From contig NZ_BJLP01000045.1 of assembly GCF_006538705.1 (NCBI RefSeq), positions 1-33,933 on the forward strand: a stretch of DNA of 33,933 nucleotides, read 5' to 3'. The position numbers and the translations under genes were made by a program. This document shows positions 9,629 through 16,312 of the stretch, in pieces (the first letter of the stretch is position 1; each line of letters begins with the position of its first letter). The notes under the pieces were generated by a model. That model saw only the letters and a program-made list of their open reading frames with translations, was not told the DNA's origin and did not search any database. Source of the stretch: Cellulomonas uda. GTDB taxonomy: Bacteria; Actinomycetota; Actinomycetes; Actinomycetales; Cellulomonadaceae.

Positions 9629-9894
9629 CGCCATCGCTCCGGCTCTCCGAGCCGAGACCCGGAGCAACCACGGGGTCGACCGCCATCCCTCCCGACGAGA
9701 CCGTCATCACTCCGGGAACGGACGACGAGAGCCGGAACAACCACCGGGTCGACGCACCACCACGCCACACCGCCATCGCTCCGGCTGTCAGGGCGGAAAC
9801 CCGGAGCAACCACGGGGTCGACCGCCATCCCCCCGACGAGACCGTCGTTGCTCCGGGAAGGGAGGACGAGAACCGGAACAACCACGGGGTCGAC
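9629..9894. repeat. Intergenic A-B-A'-B' repeat array, period ~142 bp
   Basis: Four related units: A 9629-9680 (52 bp), B 9681-9753 (73 bp), a 17-bp spacer, A' 9771-9822 (52 bp) and B' 9823-9894 (72 bp). Each begins CGCCATC and ends CAACCAC(G/C)GGGTCGAC, preceded by CCGGAG or CCGGAA. Each also carries internal inverted arms such as GCTCCGG and CCGGAGC, so every unit could fold into a hairpin. A and A' are almost identical; B and B' differ by several substitutions and one deleted base. No protein-coding signal is convincing. This fills most of the 638-bp gap between lysG and rplM. Confidence 0.8.
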
Positions 9895-9936
9895 GGTCGG
9901 TGCTCGACGGGAGCTGGGGGCGGCGGTGAGGGCGAC

Positions 9937-9969
9937 GGGTGGTCGGTGGGTGGTCAGTGGGTGGTCGGT
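9937..9969. repeat. 11-bp tandem repeat, three copies
   Basis: GGGTGGTCGGT, GGGTGGTCAGT and GGGTGGTCGGT run head to tail from 9937 to 9969, ending 4 bp before the stop codon of the LysR-type gene. A partial fourth copy follows (GGGGTCAG). Confidence 0.85.
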
Positions 9970-9973
9970 GGGG

Positions 9974-10867
9974 TCAGCGCAGGGACGTGGACGCGGCGCG
10001 GACGACCCGGGCCGTGAGGTCGTCGAGGGTCGGGGTGCGCAGGGACCAGTGCTGCCAGTACAGCGGGACGTCGAGCCACCGGCCGGGAGCGACGTCCACG
10101 AGCGCGCCGGTCGCGAGGGCGTCGGCGGCCGCCGCCTCGGACGCCATCCCCCAGCCGAGCCCCGCGGCGAGCAGCTCGAGGAACGCGGTGTTCGACGGCA
10201 CGTGGTGCACGGGCGGCGCGACGTCCCGCCCGACGAGCGCGGCGGCGAACCTGTGCTGCAGCGTGTCCGCGCGGTTGAACGCGAGCACCGGTGCGCGCTC
10301 GAGCGCCGCGGCCGTCACACCGTCGGGGAACCAGCGGTCGCGCACCGCGGGTGCGACGAGCCCGAGGTACCGCATGGCCCCGAGCGGCCGGACGCGGCAG
10401 CCCTGGACCGCGTGCGCCTGGGCGGTGACGGCCGCGGTGACCGTCCCGTCGCGCAGCAGCTCGGCCGTGCGGTCCTGGTCCTCGCGCCGCAGGTCGACGA
10501 CGACACCCTCCGGCAGGCCGACGAGCGCGGCGGGGAACCAGCTCGACAGCGAGTCGGCGTTCACCGCGACGGCGAGGCGCGTGGGCGCACCGGCGGCCTC
10601 GTCGTGGCCCGCCCCCGCGAGCTCGGCCGCCGCGTCCCGCTCGAGGAGTGCGACCTGGCCGGCGAGGCGCGCGAGCACGGCGCCGGGCTCGGTCGCACGG
10701 CAGGGCCGCGAGCGCACGACGAGCACCTGCCCGACCCGCTGCTCGAGCGCACGCACGCGCTGGCTCACGGCCGACGGGGTCACGTGCAGCCGGGCGGCGG
10801 CGGCCTCGAACGTGCCCTCCTCGAGCACGGCGGCGAGTGCTCGGAGCTGCTCGGCGTCGAGGTTCAT
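9974..10867 (-). CDS. lysG: LysR-type regulator, ArgP/LysG (IciA) family
   Basis: A transcription activator that senses basic amino acids and switches on a divergent LysE exporter, by analogy with Corynebacterium LysG. The 297-residue protein has an amino-terminal winged helix (LDAEQLRALAAVLEEGTFEAAAARLHVTPS; recognition helix TPSAVSQRVRALEQRVG at ~30-46) and a periplasmic-binding-like effector domain from ~90. ATG at 10867 follows TAGCCT by 6 nt on the minus strand, suggesting a leaderless mRNA. It is divergent from lysE with a 71-bp shared control region containing a palindrome. The head-to-head pairing with lysE strongly supports the assignment. Confidence 0.93.
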   Translation of the reverse strand: MNLDAEQLRALAAVLEEGTFEAAAARLHVTPSAVSQRVRALEQRVGQVLVVRSRPCRATEPGAVLARLAGQVALLERDAAAELAGAGHDEAAGAPTRLAVAVNADSLSSWFPAALVGLPEGVVVDLRREDQDRTAELLRDGTVTAAVTAQAHAVQGCRVRPLGAMRYLGLVAPAVRDRWFPDGVTAAALERAPVLAFNRADTLQHRFAAALVGRDVAPPVHHVPSNTAFLELLAAGLGWGMASEAAAADALATGALVDVAPGRWLDVPLYWQHWSLRTPTLDDLTARVVRAASTSLR

Positions 10868-10873
10868 GAAGCC

Positions 10874-10931
10874 AGGCTAATGCTCCCTCAGAAACCTGAG
10901 ATGGACTCCCAGTCAGCGGGTCTCCTAGCGT
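10874..10931. promoter_or_regulatory. lysG-lysE divergent promoters with central palindrome
   Basis: TAGCCT at 10874-10879 (minus strand, 6 nt before the lysG ATG) and TAGCGT at 10926-10931 (plus strand, 7 nt before the lysE GTG) are the two -10 hexamers. Between them, CTCAG-AAAC-CTGAG at 10887-10900 is a perfect 5-bp inverted repeat with a 4-nt spacer. It overlaps the expected lysG -35 position and lies just upstream of the lysE -35 position, as suits a LysR-type operator. Confidence 0.55.
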
Positions 10932-10938
10932 CCTCGTC

Positions 10939-11544
10939 GTGCCTCCTGCCCTCGGTGCCCTCGCGGCCGGCTTCCTCGCGTGCCTCGGCCTGATCGTCGC
11001 GATCGGGGCGCAGAACGCGTTCGTGCTGCGCCAGGGCATCCGGCGTGAGCACGTGGCGGTCGTCGTCGCGCTGTGCACCGCGGGGGACCTCGTCCTCACC
11101 GCGGCGGGCATCGCGGGGCTGGGACCGCTGGTCGCGGCGCATCCCGCCGCGCTCACGGGCGTGCGGTGGTTCGGCGCCGCGTTCCTGGCCTGGCTCGCCG
11201 TCGCGGCGGTCCGCCGCGCGCGCCACCCCGAGCGTCTCGACCCCGCCGCGGCCGGGCCCGCCTCGAGGCGCAGCGTCGTGACGACGTGCCTGGCCCTGAC
11301 GTTCCTCAACCCGCACGTCTACCTGGACACGGTGGTGCTGCTCGGCTCGCTCGCGCACACCCGGCCGCACCCGAGGGGGTTCGGCGTGGGCGTGGTGCTC
11401 GCGAGCGCGAGCTGGTTCAGCGCGCTGGGCTTCGGGGCCACGCGGCTCGCGCCGCTGTTCGCCCGCCCGCGCGCGTGGCAGGTGCTCGACCTCGTCGTCG
11501 CCGCCGTCATGGCGACGCTCGCGGTCACGCTCGTCGTCGCGTGA
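10939..11544 (+). CDS. lysE: LysE family basic amino acid exporter
   Basis: A 201-residue inner-membrane exporter, probably for L-lysine and/or L-arginine, protecting against toxic intracellular levels. It has the LysE pattern of hydrophobic helices and the family marks GxxIAIGAQNAFVLRQG (25-41) and CLALTFLNPHVYLDTVVLLGS in the middle. The GTG at 10939 is supported by the leaderless TAGCGT-N7-GTG arrangement and by the conserved motif starting soon after. It is controlled by the divergent LysG-type gene. The stop is only 4 bp from the stop of the convergent GIY-YIG gene, with no terminator between them. Confidence 0.94.
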   Translation: MPPALGALAAGFLACLGLIVAIGAQNAFVLRQGIRREHVAVVVALCTAGDLVLTAAGIAGLGPLVAAHPAALTGVRWFGAAFLAWLAVAAVRRARHPERLDPAAAGPASRRSVVTTCLALTFLNPHVYLDTVVLLGSLAHTRPHPRGFGVGVVLASASWFSALGFGATRLAPLFARPRAWQVLDLVVAAVMATLAVTLVVA

Positions 11545-11548
11545 CGCC

Positions 11549-13093
11549 TCAGGCCTCCGACGCGGCCGCCTTCCGGGCAATCTCCCCGCGGTATACGGGT
11601 ACGGCTTGCTGCTGCTCCGGTCCGCAGTTCAGGTACATCACCGGGTTCTGCCCCTTGAGGTGCTTGACGCTCTTGTTCACGATGTCGGGGCGGTCGATCG
11701 CCTTGCCGAAGAAGCCCAGTCGAGGCTTCCCCAACGGTATGTAGTCACGGTCACCCTCCACACGCTCCCGCCAGTACGCGACCTCGTAGGCGGCCCGGAC
11801 GACACCCTTCGACACCGCGAGCGCGGTGCGGGCGCGCCCGGCTGTCGTTCCGGACATGACCCACCAGCCCCTGGTCGCCTCGTAGAGCTCGCCGCTGGGC
11901 ATCGCCGGCGTCCAGAGGCGCGGGATCTTGAGAAGGACGAGGCTCTCCTTCGTCTCGCCCAGAGGCGCTGCGTCGTAGATCGAGTTCACGACCTCGGCGT
12001 TCGCCCAACCGCGCAGAGCGACATGGTGACCCAGGACCTTGTTCGTCAGGGGGTGCCCAACAGCACGCAGGGCGTCGATCACGCTCGCTTCGACGACGAA
12101 GGCGTGCTTCTCGCTCTCGATTCCGTGCCGGACTACCTCCACCTGGACGTGCCCGTCTGAAGCGAGGATCGAACGGATTCGGTCCAGCTTGTCGCTCGGC
12201 GCCGCGTCGCCACCGAGAGCGTCCCGCGCATGGTCGAAGGCCCTGTTCCCGATCCCTTTGCCCACGTAGAAGACCGTGCCGTCCCGGCTGTCCCGGAGTA
12301 GGTACACGTAGTAGCGCATCGCCTCCTGGGCCAAGGTGCTGAACTCGCGAACTGGTGCCGCTGGCTCAGCCACGTCGGGCCGGGAGCCAGCCGTATCGTG
12401 CTGCAAGCCGACGACCGCCTCTCGGTCAGCGCTTGGTCCCATCGGGAGGTTACGAAGGTCGACCGACGTCCGACCGTCCGGGAGGAACAGTCGCCCGTCA
12501 TCGGTGAGCACCACAACCGGACGACCGAAGGACGACCCGCTCCGTGGGACCCTGACCACCTTCCAGGACCGCACCGTCACCCCGGCCCGCCCCATCTGCA
12601 TCAGATGCCGCGACGCGTGCTCGAACCCACGCTCGTCGGTCTCCGACCGCTGCTCCCACGGACGGGCGTCCCAGGCACCGTCGGTCGAGAGCGCAGTGAG
12701 AATGCTCGCGATCGCGGAATACGTCACTGCGCGCAGCGAAAGCTCCCGCGAGGGCAGAGCCAACCCGAGGCCTGCCAGCATCCGGTCCGCGAGCTGCCCG
12801 GACTCGATCTCGAACGCCTCGTCCCACTGCATCCACCCCGGGTGATCGGGCCAGAGATGCAACGCGCCGCCGCGATTCATCGAGACCTCCGCCCCCGAGG
12901 GGTCAACGAGCTGGACGTGGAGGTTGTCGTATGCGACACCCTGGGGGTGGTCGTCCCAGAAGACCTCTCGGCCACCGCGACGGACGAGTTCAGCCGCGAT
13001 CAGCCAGGAACCCGCGTAGCGGTTGCGCCACCCTCCTGCGGCCATCTCAGAGCCGTTCCTCGAGACGTGCTCGTCCCCGCCCTCACGACACAT
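11549..13093 (-). CDS. GIY-YIG nuclease fused to a TY-Chap2-like N-terminal region
   Basis: A 514-residue multidomain protein. Residues ~22-110 (SWLIAAELVRRG, DDHPQGVAYDNLHVQL, MNRGGALHL) resemble, from memory, the TY-Chap2 putative peptide chaperones of actinobacteria. Residues ~155-216 are unassigned. Residues 261-345 form a GIY-YIG endonuclease domain of the LEM-3-like/COG3680 type: YVYLL (262-266), FYVGKG (275-280), R284 in GNRAFDH and the metal-ligand candidate E336 in VVEASVID. Residues ~383-500 (IPRLWTP, LYEATRGWWVMSG, AVSKGVVRAAYEV) match the conserved region that follows GIY-YIG in that family. ATG 13093 follows GGGAGGGCGC. Hand counts of 12061-12120 and 12241-12300 give 65% GC, against 82% for 6241-6300, suggesting transfer. 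The biological role is unknown; DNA cleavage in repair or defence is inference. Confidence 0.8.
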   Translation of the reverse strand: MCREGGDEHVSRNGSEMAAGGWRNRYAGSWLIAAELVRRGGREVFWDDHPQGVAYDNLHVQLVDPSGAEVSMNRGGALHLWPDHPGWMQWDEAFEIESGQLADRMLAGLGLALPSRELSLRAVTYSAIASILTALSTDGAWDARPWEQRSETDERGFEHASRHLMQMGRAGVTVRSWKVVRVPRSGSSFGRPVVVLTDDGRLFLPDGRTSVDLRNLPMGPSADREAVVGLQHDTAGSRPDVAEPAAPVREFSTLAQEAMRYYVYLLRDSRDGTVFYVGKGIGNRAFDHARDALGGDAAPSDKLDRIRSILASDGHVQVEVVRHGIESEKHAFVVEASVIDALRAVGHPLTNKVLGHHVALRGWANAEVVNSIYDAAPLGETKESLVLLKIPRLWTPAMPSGELYEATRGWWVMSGTTAGRARTALAVSKGVVRAAYEVAYWRERVEGDRDYIPLGKPRLGFFGKAIDRPDIVNKSVKHLKGQNPVMYLNCGPEQQQAVPVYRGEIARKAAASEA

Positions 13094-13137
13094 GCGCCCT
13101 CCCGGCTGTACGCCCCCGTGCGAATCGGCGCCCGAGT

Positions 13138-13156
13138 CATGTCGCTCCGCGACATG
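13138..13156. promoter_or_regulatory. Perfect 8-bp inverted repeat before the GIY-YIG gene
   Basis: CATGTCGC-TCC-GCGACATG, perfect arms with a 3-nt spacer. It lies 1 bp beyond the ABC-F stop codon and 45 bp before the GIY-YIG start. A TAGGGT hexamer at 13165-13170 (minus strand) would start transcription near 13158, putting the palindrome immediately after the start site. An operator or leader hairpin is likely; a terminator of the ABC-F gene is the alternative. Confidence 0.55.
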
Positions 13157-13157
13157 T

Positions 13158-14840
13158 TCACCGAACCCTATCGACGCGCCCCTCGTCCCACACGGCGGTC
13201 GGTGTCTCGCGCACGCGGCCGTCCGCGCCGAACACCAGGTAGCGGTCGAACGTGCGGGTGAACCAGCGGTCGTGGGTCACCGCGAGGACCGTGCCGTCGA
13301 ACGCGGCGAGCCCGTCCTCGAGCGCCTCGGCCGAGTGCAGGTCGAGGTTGTCGGTCGGCTCGTCGAGCAGCAGGAGCGTCGCGCCGCCGAGCTCGAGGAG
13401 CAGGATCTGGAACCGCGCCTGCTGACCGCCGGACAGCGTCTCGTAGCGCTGCTCGGCCTGCGCGACGAGCTCGTAGCGGTCGAGCGCGCGACTCGCCTGC
13501 TCGCGGCCGAGCCCGGCGCGTCGGCCGTCGCCGCGGTGCAGGATGTCGAGCAGCGTGCGCCCCTCGAGGTCGAGGTGCGTGCGGTTCTGCGCGAACCAGC
13601 CGGGCCGCACGCGCGAGCCGAGCACCACCGTGCCGGTGTGCGCGACCGGCTCGACCACGGCGTCGTCGGCCGGCTCGTGCTCGGGCCCGGGGTCGGAGCC
13701 GCCGCGCGCGAGCAGACGCAGGAAGTGGGACTTGCCCGAGCCGTTGGAGCCGAGCACCGCGACCCGCTCGCCGTAGAACACCTCGAGGTCGAACGGCTCC
13801 ATCAGCCCGGTGAGCTCGAGGTGCCGCGCGACGACGGCGCGCTTGGCGGTGCGCCCGCCGCGCAACCGCATCGTCACCGACTGCTCACGCACGCGCACGG
13901 CCGGCGGCCCGGCCTCCTCGAACTTGCGCAGACGCGTCTGCGCGGCCTGGTAGCGCGACGACATGCCGTCGTTGTAGGCGGCCTTCTGCTTGAGCGTCGT
14001 GACGAGCGTGCGGAGCTTGGCGTGCTCCTCCTCCCAGCGCCGCAGCAGCTCGTCGGCCCGGCTCATGCGCTCCTCACGCGCCTCGTGGTAGGTCGTGAAG
14101 CTGCCGCCGTGCACCCAGACCGAGGCGCCCGCGGGCGAGGGCTCGAGCGTCGCGACGTGGGTCGCCACGCGCGAGAGCAGCTCGCGGTCGTGGCTGACGA
14201 GCAGCACGGTCTTGCCCGCGGCGACGAGGCGCTCCTCGAGCCAGCGCTTGGTGGGCACGTCGAGCGCGTTGTCGGGCTCGTCGAGCAGCAGCACCTCGTC
14301 GGGACCGCGCAGCAGCGCCTCGAGGACGAGCCGCTTCTGCTCGCCGCCGGACAGCGTGCGGACCTCGCGGTACTGCGCGCGCTCGAACGGCACGGACAGC
14401 ACCGCGTCGGTCACCTGGTCCCAGCCGGCCTCCGCCTCGTAGCCGCCGACGTCCGCCCAGTCGACGAGCGCCTGCGCGTACCGCAGCTGGGCGGGCTCGT
14501 CGTCGACCTGCATCATCGCGAGCTCGGCGGCGGCGAGCTCGGCGGCCGTGTCCCGCACCGCGGCGGGGGCCAACGACGCGAGCAGGTCACGGACGCTGCG
14601 GTCGTCGTCGATGCGCCCCACGTCCTGACGCATGACGCCCAGCCCGCCGGAGCGCGCGACCGAGCCCGCGTGCGGCTGCTCGTCGCCCGTGACGATCCGC
14701 AGGAGCGTGGACTTGCCGACGCCGTTGGGGCCGACGAGCGCGACGCGCGCGCCGTCGCCCACCCGGAACGTCACGTCGTCCAGCAGCGGCCGCCCGTCGG
14801 GCAGCACGTACCCGACACCCATGACGTCGAGGTGTCCCAT
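13158..14840 (-). CDS. ABC-F family ATPase
   Basis: A soluble 560-residue protein with two ATPase domains and no membrane segments, so an ABC-F type that probably acts on the ribosome rather than in transport. Domain 1 (~1-250): Walker A GPNGVGKS, signature LSGGEQKRL, Walker B LLLDEPDNALD. A charged linker (~275-345, RADELLRRWEEEHAKL...RYQAAQTRLRKFEEAG) is the likely tRNA-interacting arm. Domain 2: Walker A GSNGSGKS, signature LSGGQQARF, Walker B LLLLDEPTDNLD. ATG 14840 is chosen because MGHLDVMGVGYVLPDG opens the first domain and CACACT lies 7 nt upstream; upstream in-frame extension is shadow sequence. Whether it gives antibiotic resistance or translation quality control cannot be decided here. 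Confidence 0.92.
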   Translation of the reverse strand: MGHLDVMGVGYVLPDGRPLLDDVTFRVGDGARVALVGPNGVGKSTLLRIVTGDEQPHAGSVARSGGLGVMRQDVGRIDDDRSVRDLLASLAPAAVRDTAAELAAAELAMMQVDDEPAQLRYAQALVDWADVGGYEAEAGWDQVTDAVLSVPFERAQYREVRTLSGGEQKRLVLEALLRGPDEVLLLDEPDNALDVPTKRWLEERLVAAGKTVLLVSHDRELLSRVATHVATLEPSPAGASVWVHGGSFTTYHEAREERMSRADELLRRWEEEHAKLRTLVTTLKQKAAYNDGMSSRYQAAQTRLRKFEEAGPPAVRVREQSVTMRLRGGRTAKRAVVARHLELTGLMEPFDLEVFYGERVAVLGSNGSGKSHFLRLLARGGSDPGPEHEPADDAVVEPVAHTGTVVLGSRVRPGWFAQNRTHLDLEGRTLLDILHRGDGRRAGLGREQASRALDRYELVAQAEQRYETLSGGQQARFQILLLELGGATLLLLDEPTDNLDLHSAEALEDGLAAFDGTVLAVTHDRWFTRTFDRYLVFGADGRVRETPTAVWDEGRVDRVR

Positions 14841-14847
14841 GCCCGCC

Positions 14848-14853
14848 AGTGTG
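14848..14853 (-). promoter_or_regulatory. Putative leaderless -10 element of the ABC-F gene
   Basis: CACACT on the minus strand, 7 nt before the ATG at 14840. It has the same arrangement as several other genes here. Confidence 0.35.
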
Positions 14854-14924
14854 CGGTGCGACCCGCCCGCCGGCCAAAGCCATTGCCGGTGGCGGGCGCC
14901 CGGCGGCGGTGCGAAGGTCGACTC

Positions 14925-15359
14925 ATGAGCGAGACACCTGCCAGCAGCACCGACCCCGCCCTCGGCTCGGAGGGTGACACCGACCAGCTCCCTCGCGAGG
15001 ACACGCTGATCGACCGCGGCGTCGACGACCTGCTCGACGAGGGCTACTCCCCGCCCGAGCGGGACAACCGCTCGCACTACGGCGAGACGGCATGGGAGGA
15101 GAAGCACCGCGAGACGATCGACCAGCGCGTCACGCAGGAGGAGCCCGAGATCTGGGAGCAGGCGCCGCGGGTCACCGGTGACCGTGAGGAGAACCGCGCG
15201 GGTCGCCTCGTGGAGGACGACGACGCGGTCGCGGCCGGGGGCACGGACGCGTTCGCGGTCGACTCGGGTGTCGCAGGAGGCGCCGCGAGCGCCGAGGAGG
15301 CCGCGGTGCACGTGGTCGAGGAGGTCTACGTCGACGAGGCGTACCGCGACGAGGACTGA
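14925..15359 (+). CDS. DUF5709-type acidic protein
   Basis: A 144-residue, strongly acidic cytoplasmic protein with no membrane segment. DTLIDRGVDDLLDEGYSPPERDN, followed by HYGETAWEEKHRETIDQRVTQEEPE, is the pattern of DUF5709, a family confined largely to actinobacteria and without assigned function. The second half (EENRAGRLVEDDDA...) is also typical, and the end is Glu/Asp/Val-rich. ATG 14925 follows GAAGG with a short spacer. It is divergent from the ABC-F gene (84 bp between starts) and followed 68 bp later by the CAP-domain gene on the same strand. Confidence 0.82.
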   Translation: MSETPASSTDPALGSEGDTDQLPREDTLIDRGVDDLLDEGYSPPERDNRSHYGETAWEEKHRETIDQRVTQEEPEIWEQAPRVTGDREENRAGRLVEDDDAVAAGGTDAFAVDSGVAGGAASAEEAAVHVVEEVYVDEAYRDED

Positions 15360-15414
15360 GCGCTCGATCGGGCGTACCGCGCCGTCGGCCCTCCCCGATC
15401 AGGTCACGATCCGA

Positions 15415-15420
15415 TAACGT
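15415..15420 (+). promoter_or_regulatory. Putative leaderless -10 element of the CAP-domain gene
   Basis: TAACGT, 7 nt before the GTG at 15428. No ribosome-binding site is present in the 7 nt. Confidence 0.45.
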
Positions 15421-15427
15421 CCGGTTC

Positions 15428-16270
15428 GTGCCGGTTCCCCCGCCCTCCCCCGGACGTCGCGCCACGGGTCCCGACCCCGCCGTGCGACGCGACCCGCGTC
15501 GCCGTGACCTGCGCCGACGGTCCGCCCGGCGGCAGGCACGGCGGCAGCGTCGGCGCCGCCTGACGCACGCCGCACTGACCCTCGTCGTGCTCGGGGCCCT
15601 CGCGCTCGTCGTCCCGGCGGTGCTCGCCCCGGACGCGCACGAGGCGGCGGGCCCGGTCGTCGAGGTCCCCGCCGGGCCGACCGCCCCGACCGCCGACCCG
15701 CGCGACAGCGTGCGCGAACCCGCGAGCCGTTCGGCGCAGCGGAGCGCCTCGGCCACACCCACCACGACGCCCCCGCCCACACCCACGACGGCGACGACGA
15801 CGCGGCCCGGGCAGGACGAGCGCACGGCTCCGTCCCCCTCCGGGCGTCCCTCCTCCCCCCGCGCGACGAGCGCCCCCTCCTCGGCGGCCCCCTCGTCCGC
15901 GCCGCCGGAGGCCGCACCCACGCCCGCCGACGAGATCGTCGCCCTCACCAACGAGGCGCGGCGCGACGCCGGGCTGGACCCCCTCGAGGTGTCGACGTGC
16001 GCGACGGACCAGGCGGCCGCGCGCGCCGCTGTGCTCGCCGCGGAGGACCGCTTCGAGCACGACCCGCTCGAGCCCGTGCTCCAGGCGTGCGACGCGCGTT
16101 CCGTCGGCGAGAACCTCGCGCTCGGCTACCCCACGGCGCGCGCGACCGTCGACGGCTGGCTCGACTCGCCCGGGCACCGCGCCAACCTGCTGGGGGACTT
16201 CACGTCGATCGGCGTCGGGTGCGCGGACACCGACCGCGGACCGCTGTGCGCGCAGGTGTTCCTGGCCTGA
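15428..16270 (+). CDS. Membrane-anchored CAP-domain (SCP/PR-1-like) protein
   Basis: A 280-residue predicted type II membrane protein. The first ~44 residues are extremely Arg-rich and cytoplasmic. One hydrophobic helix follows (~46-66, HAALTLVVLGALALVVPAVLA), then a Thr/Pro/Ser-rich spacer to ~165 suited to crossing the wall. The CAP domain (~168-280) shows EIVALTNEARRDAGLDPLEV, GENLALGYPTARATVDGWLDSPGHRANLL and IGVGCA. Bacterial CAP proteins are widespread and secreted, with mostly unknown activity. The usual first metal-ligand His is not obvious, but H in SPGHR is kept. GTG 15428 is supported by a -10 hexamer 7 nt upstream. Convergent with the P-type ATPase gene, 31 bp apart. Confidence 0.88.
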   Translation: MPVPPPSPGRRATGPDPAVRRDPRRRDLRRRSARRQARRQRRRRLTHAALTLVVLGALALVVPAVLAPDAHEAAGPVVEVPAGPTAPTADPRDSVREPASRSAQRSASATPTTTPPPTPTTATTTRPGQDERTAPSPSGRPSSPRATSAPSSAAPSSAPPEAAPTPADEIVALTNEARRDAGLDPLEVSTCATDQAAARAAVLAAEDRFEHDPLEPVLQACDARSVGENLALGYPTARATVDGWLDSPGHRANLLGDFTSIGVGCADTDRGPLCAQVFLA

Positions 16271-16312
16271 GCGTCAGTCCCGCCGCGTCAGTCCCGCAGC
16301 GTCAGTCCCGCA
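16271..16312. repeat. 14-bp tandem repeat, three copies, over the ATPase stop codon
   Basis: GCGTCAGTCCCGC(C/A) runs head to tail at 16271, 16285 and 16299. On the minus strand the copy at 16299-16312 encodes the last codons and the TGA of the P-type ATPase; the other two are downstream and repeat that stop. It looks like replication slippage at the gene end. Confidence 0.85.

Noticed and set aside
9513..9885. Minus-strand frames encoding a repetitive Val/Asp/Pro-rich peptide in the lysG-rplM gap
   Set aside because: The repetition comes from the DNA repeat. The 141-142 bp period does not preserve the frame, and no ribosome-binding site or start signal stands out.
9629..9894. Possible CRISPR array
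   Set aside because: Only four units of unequal length, diverged, with no constant spacers and no cas genes nearby.
13138..13156. Inverted repeat as the terminator of the ABC-F gene
   Set aside because: The arms are only 8 bp with moderate GC and no T tract, much weaker than the 13-18 bp stems used elsewhere here. An operator is preferred, though a terminator role is not excluded.
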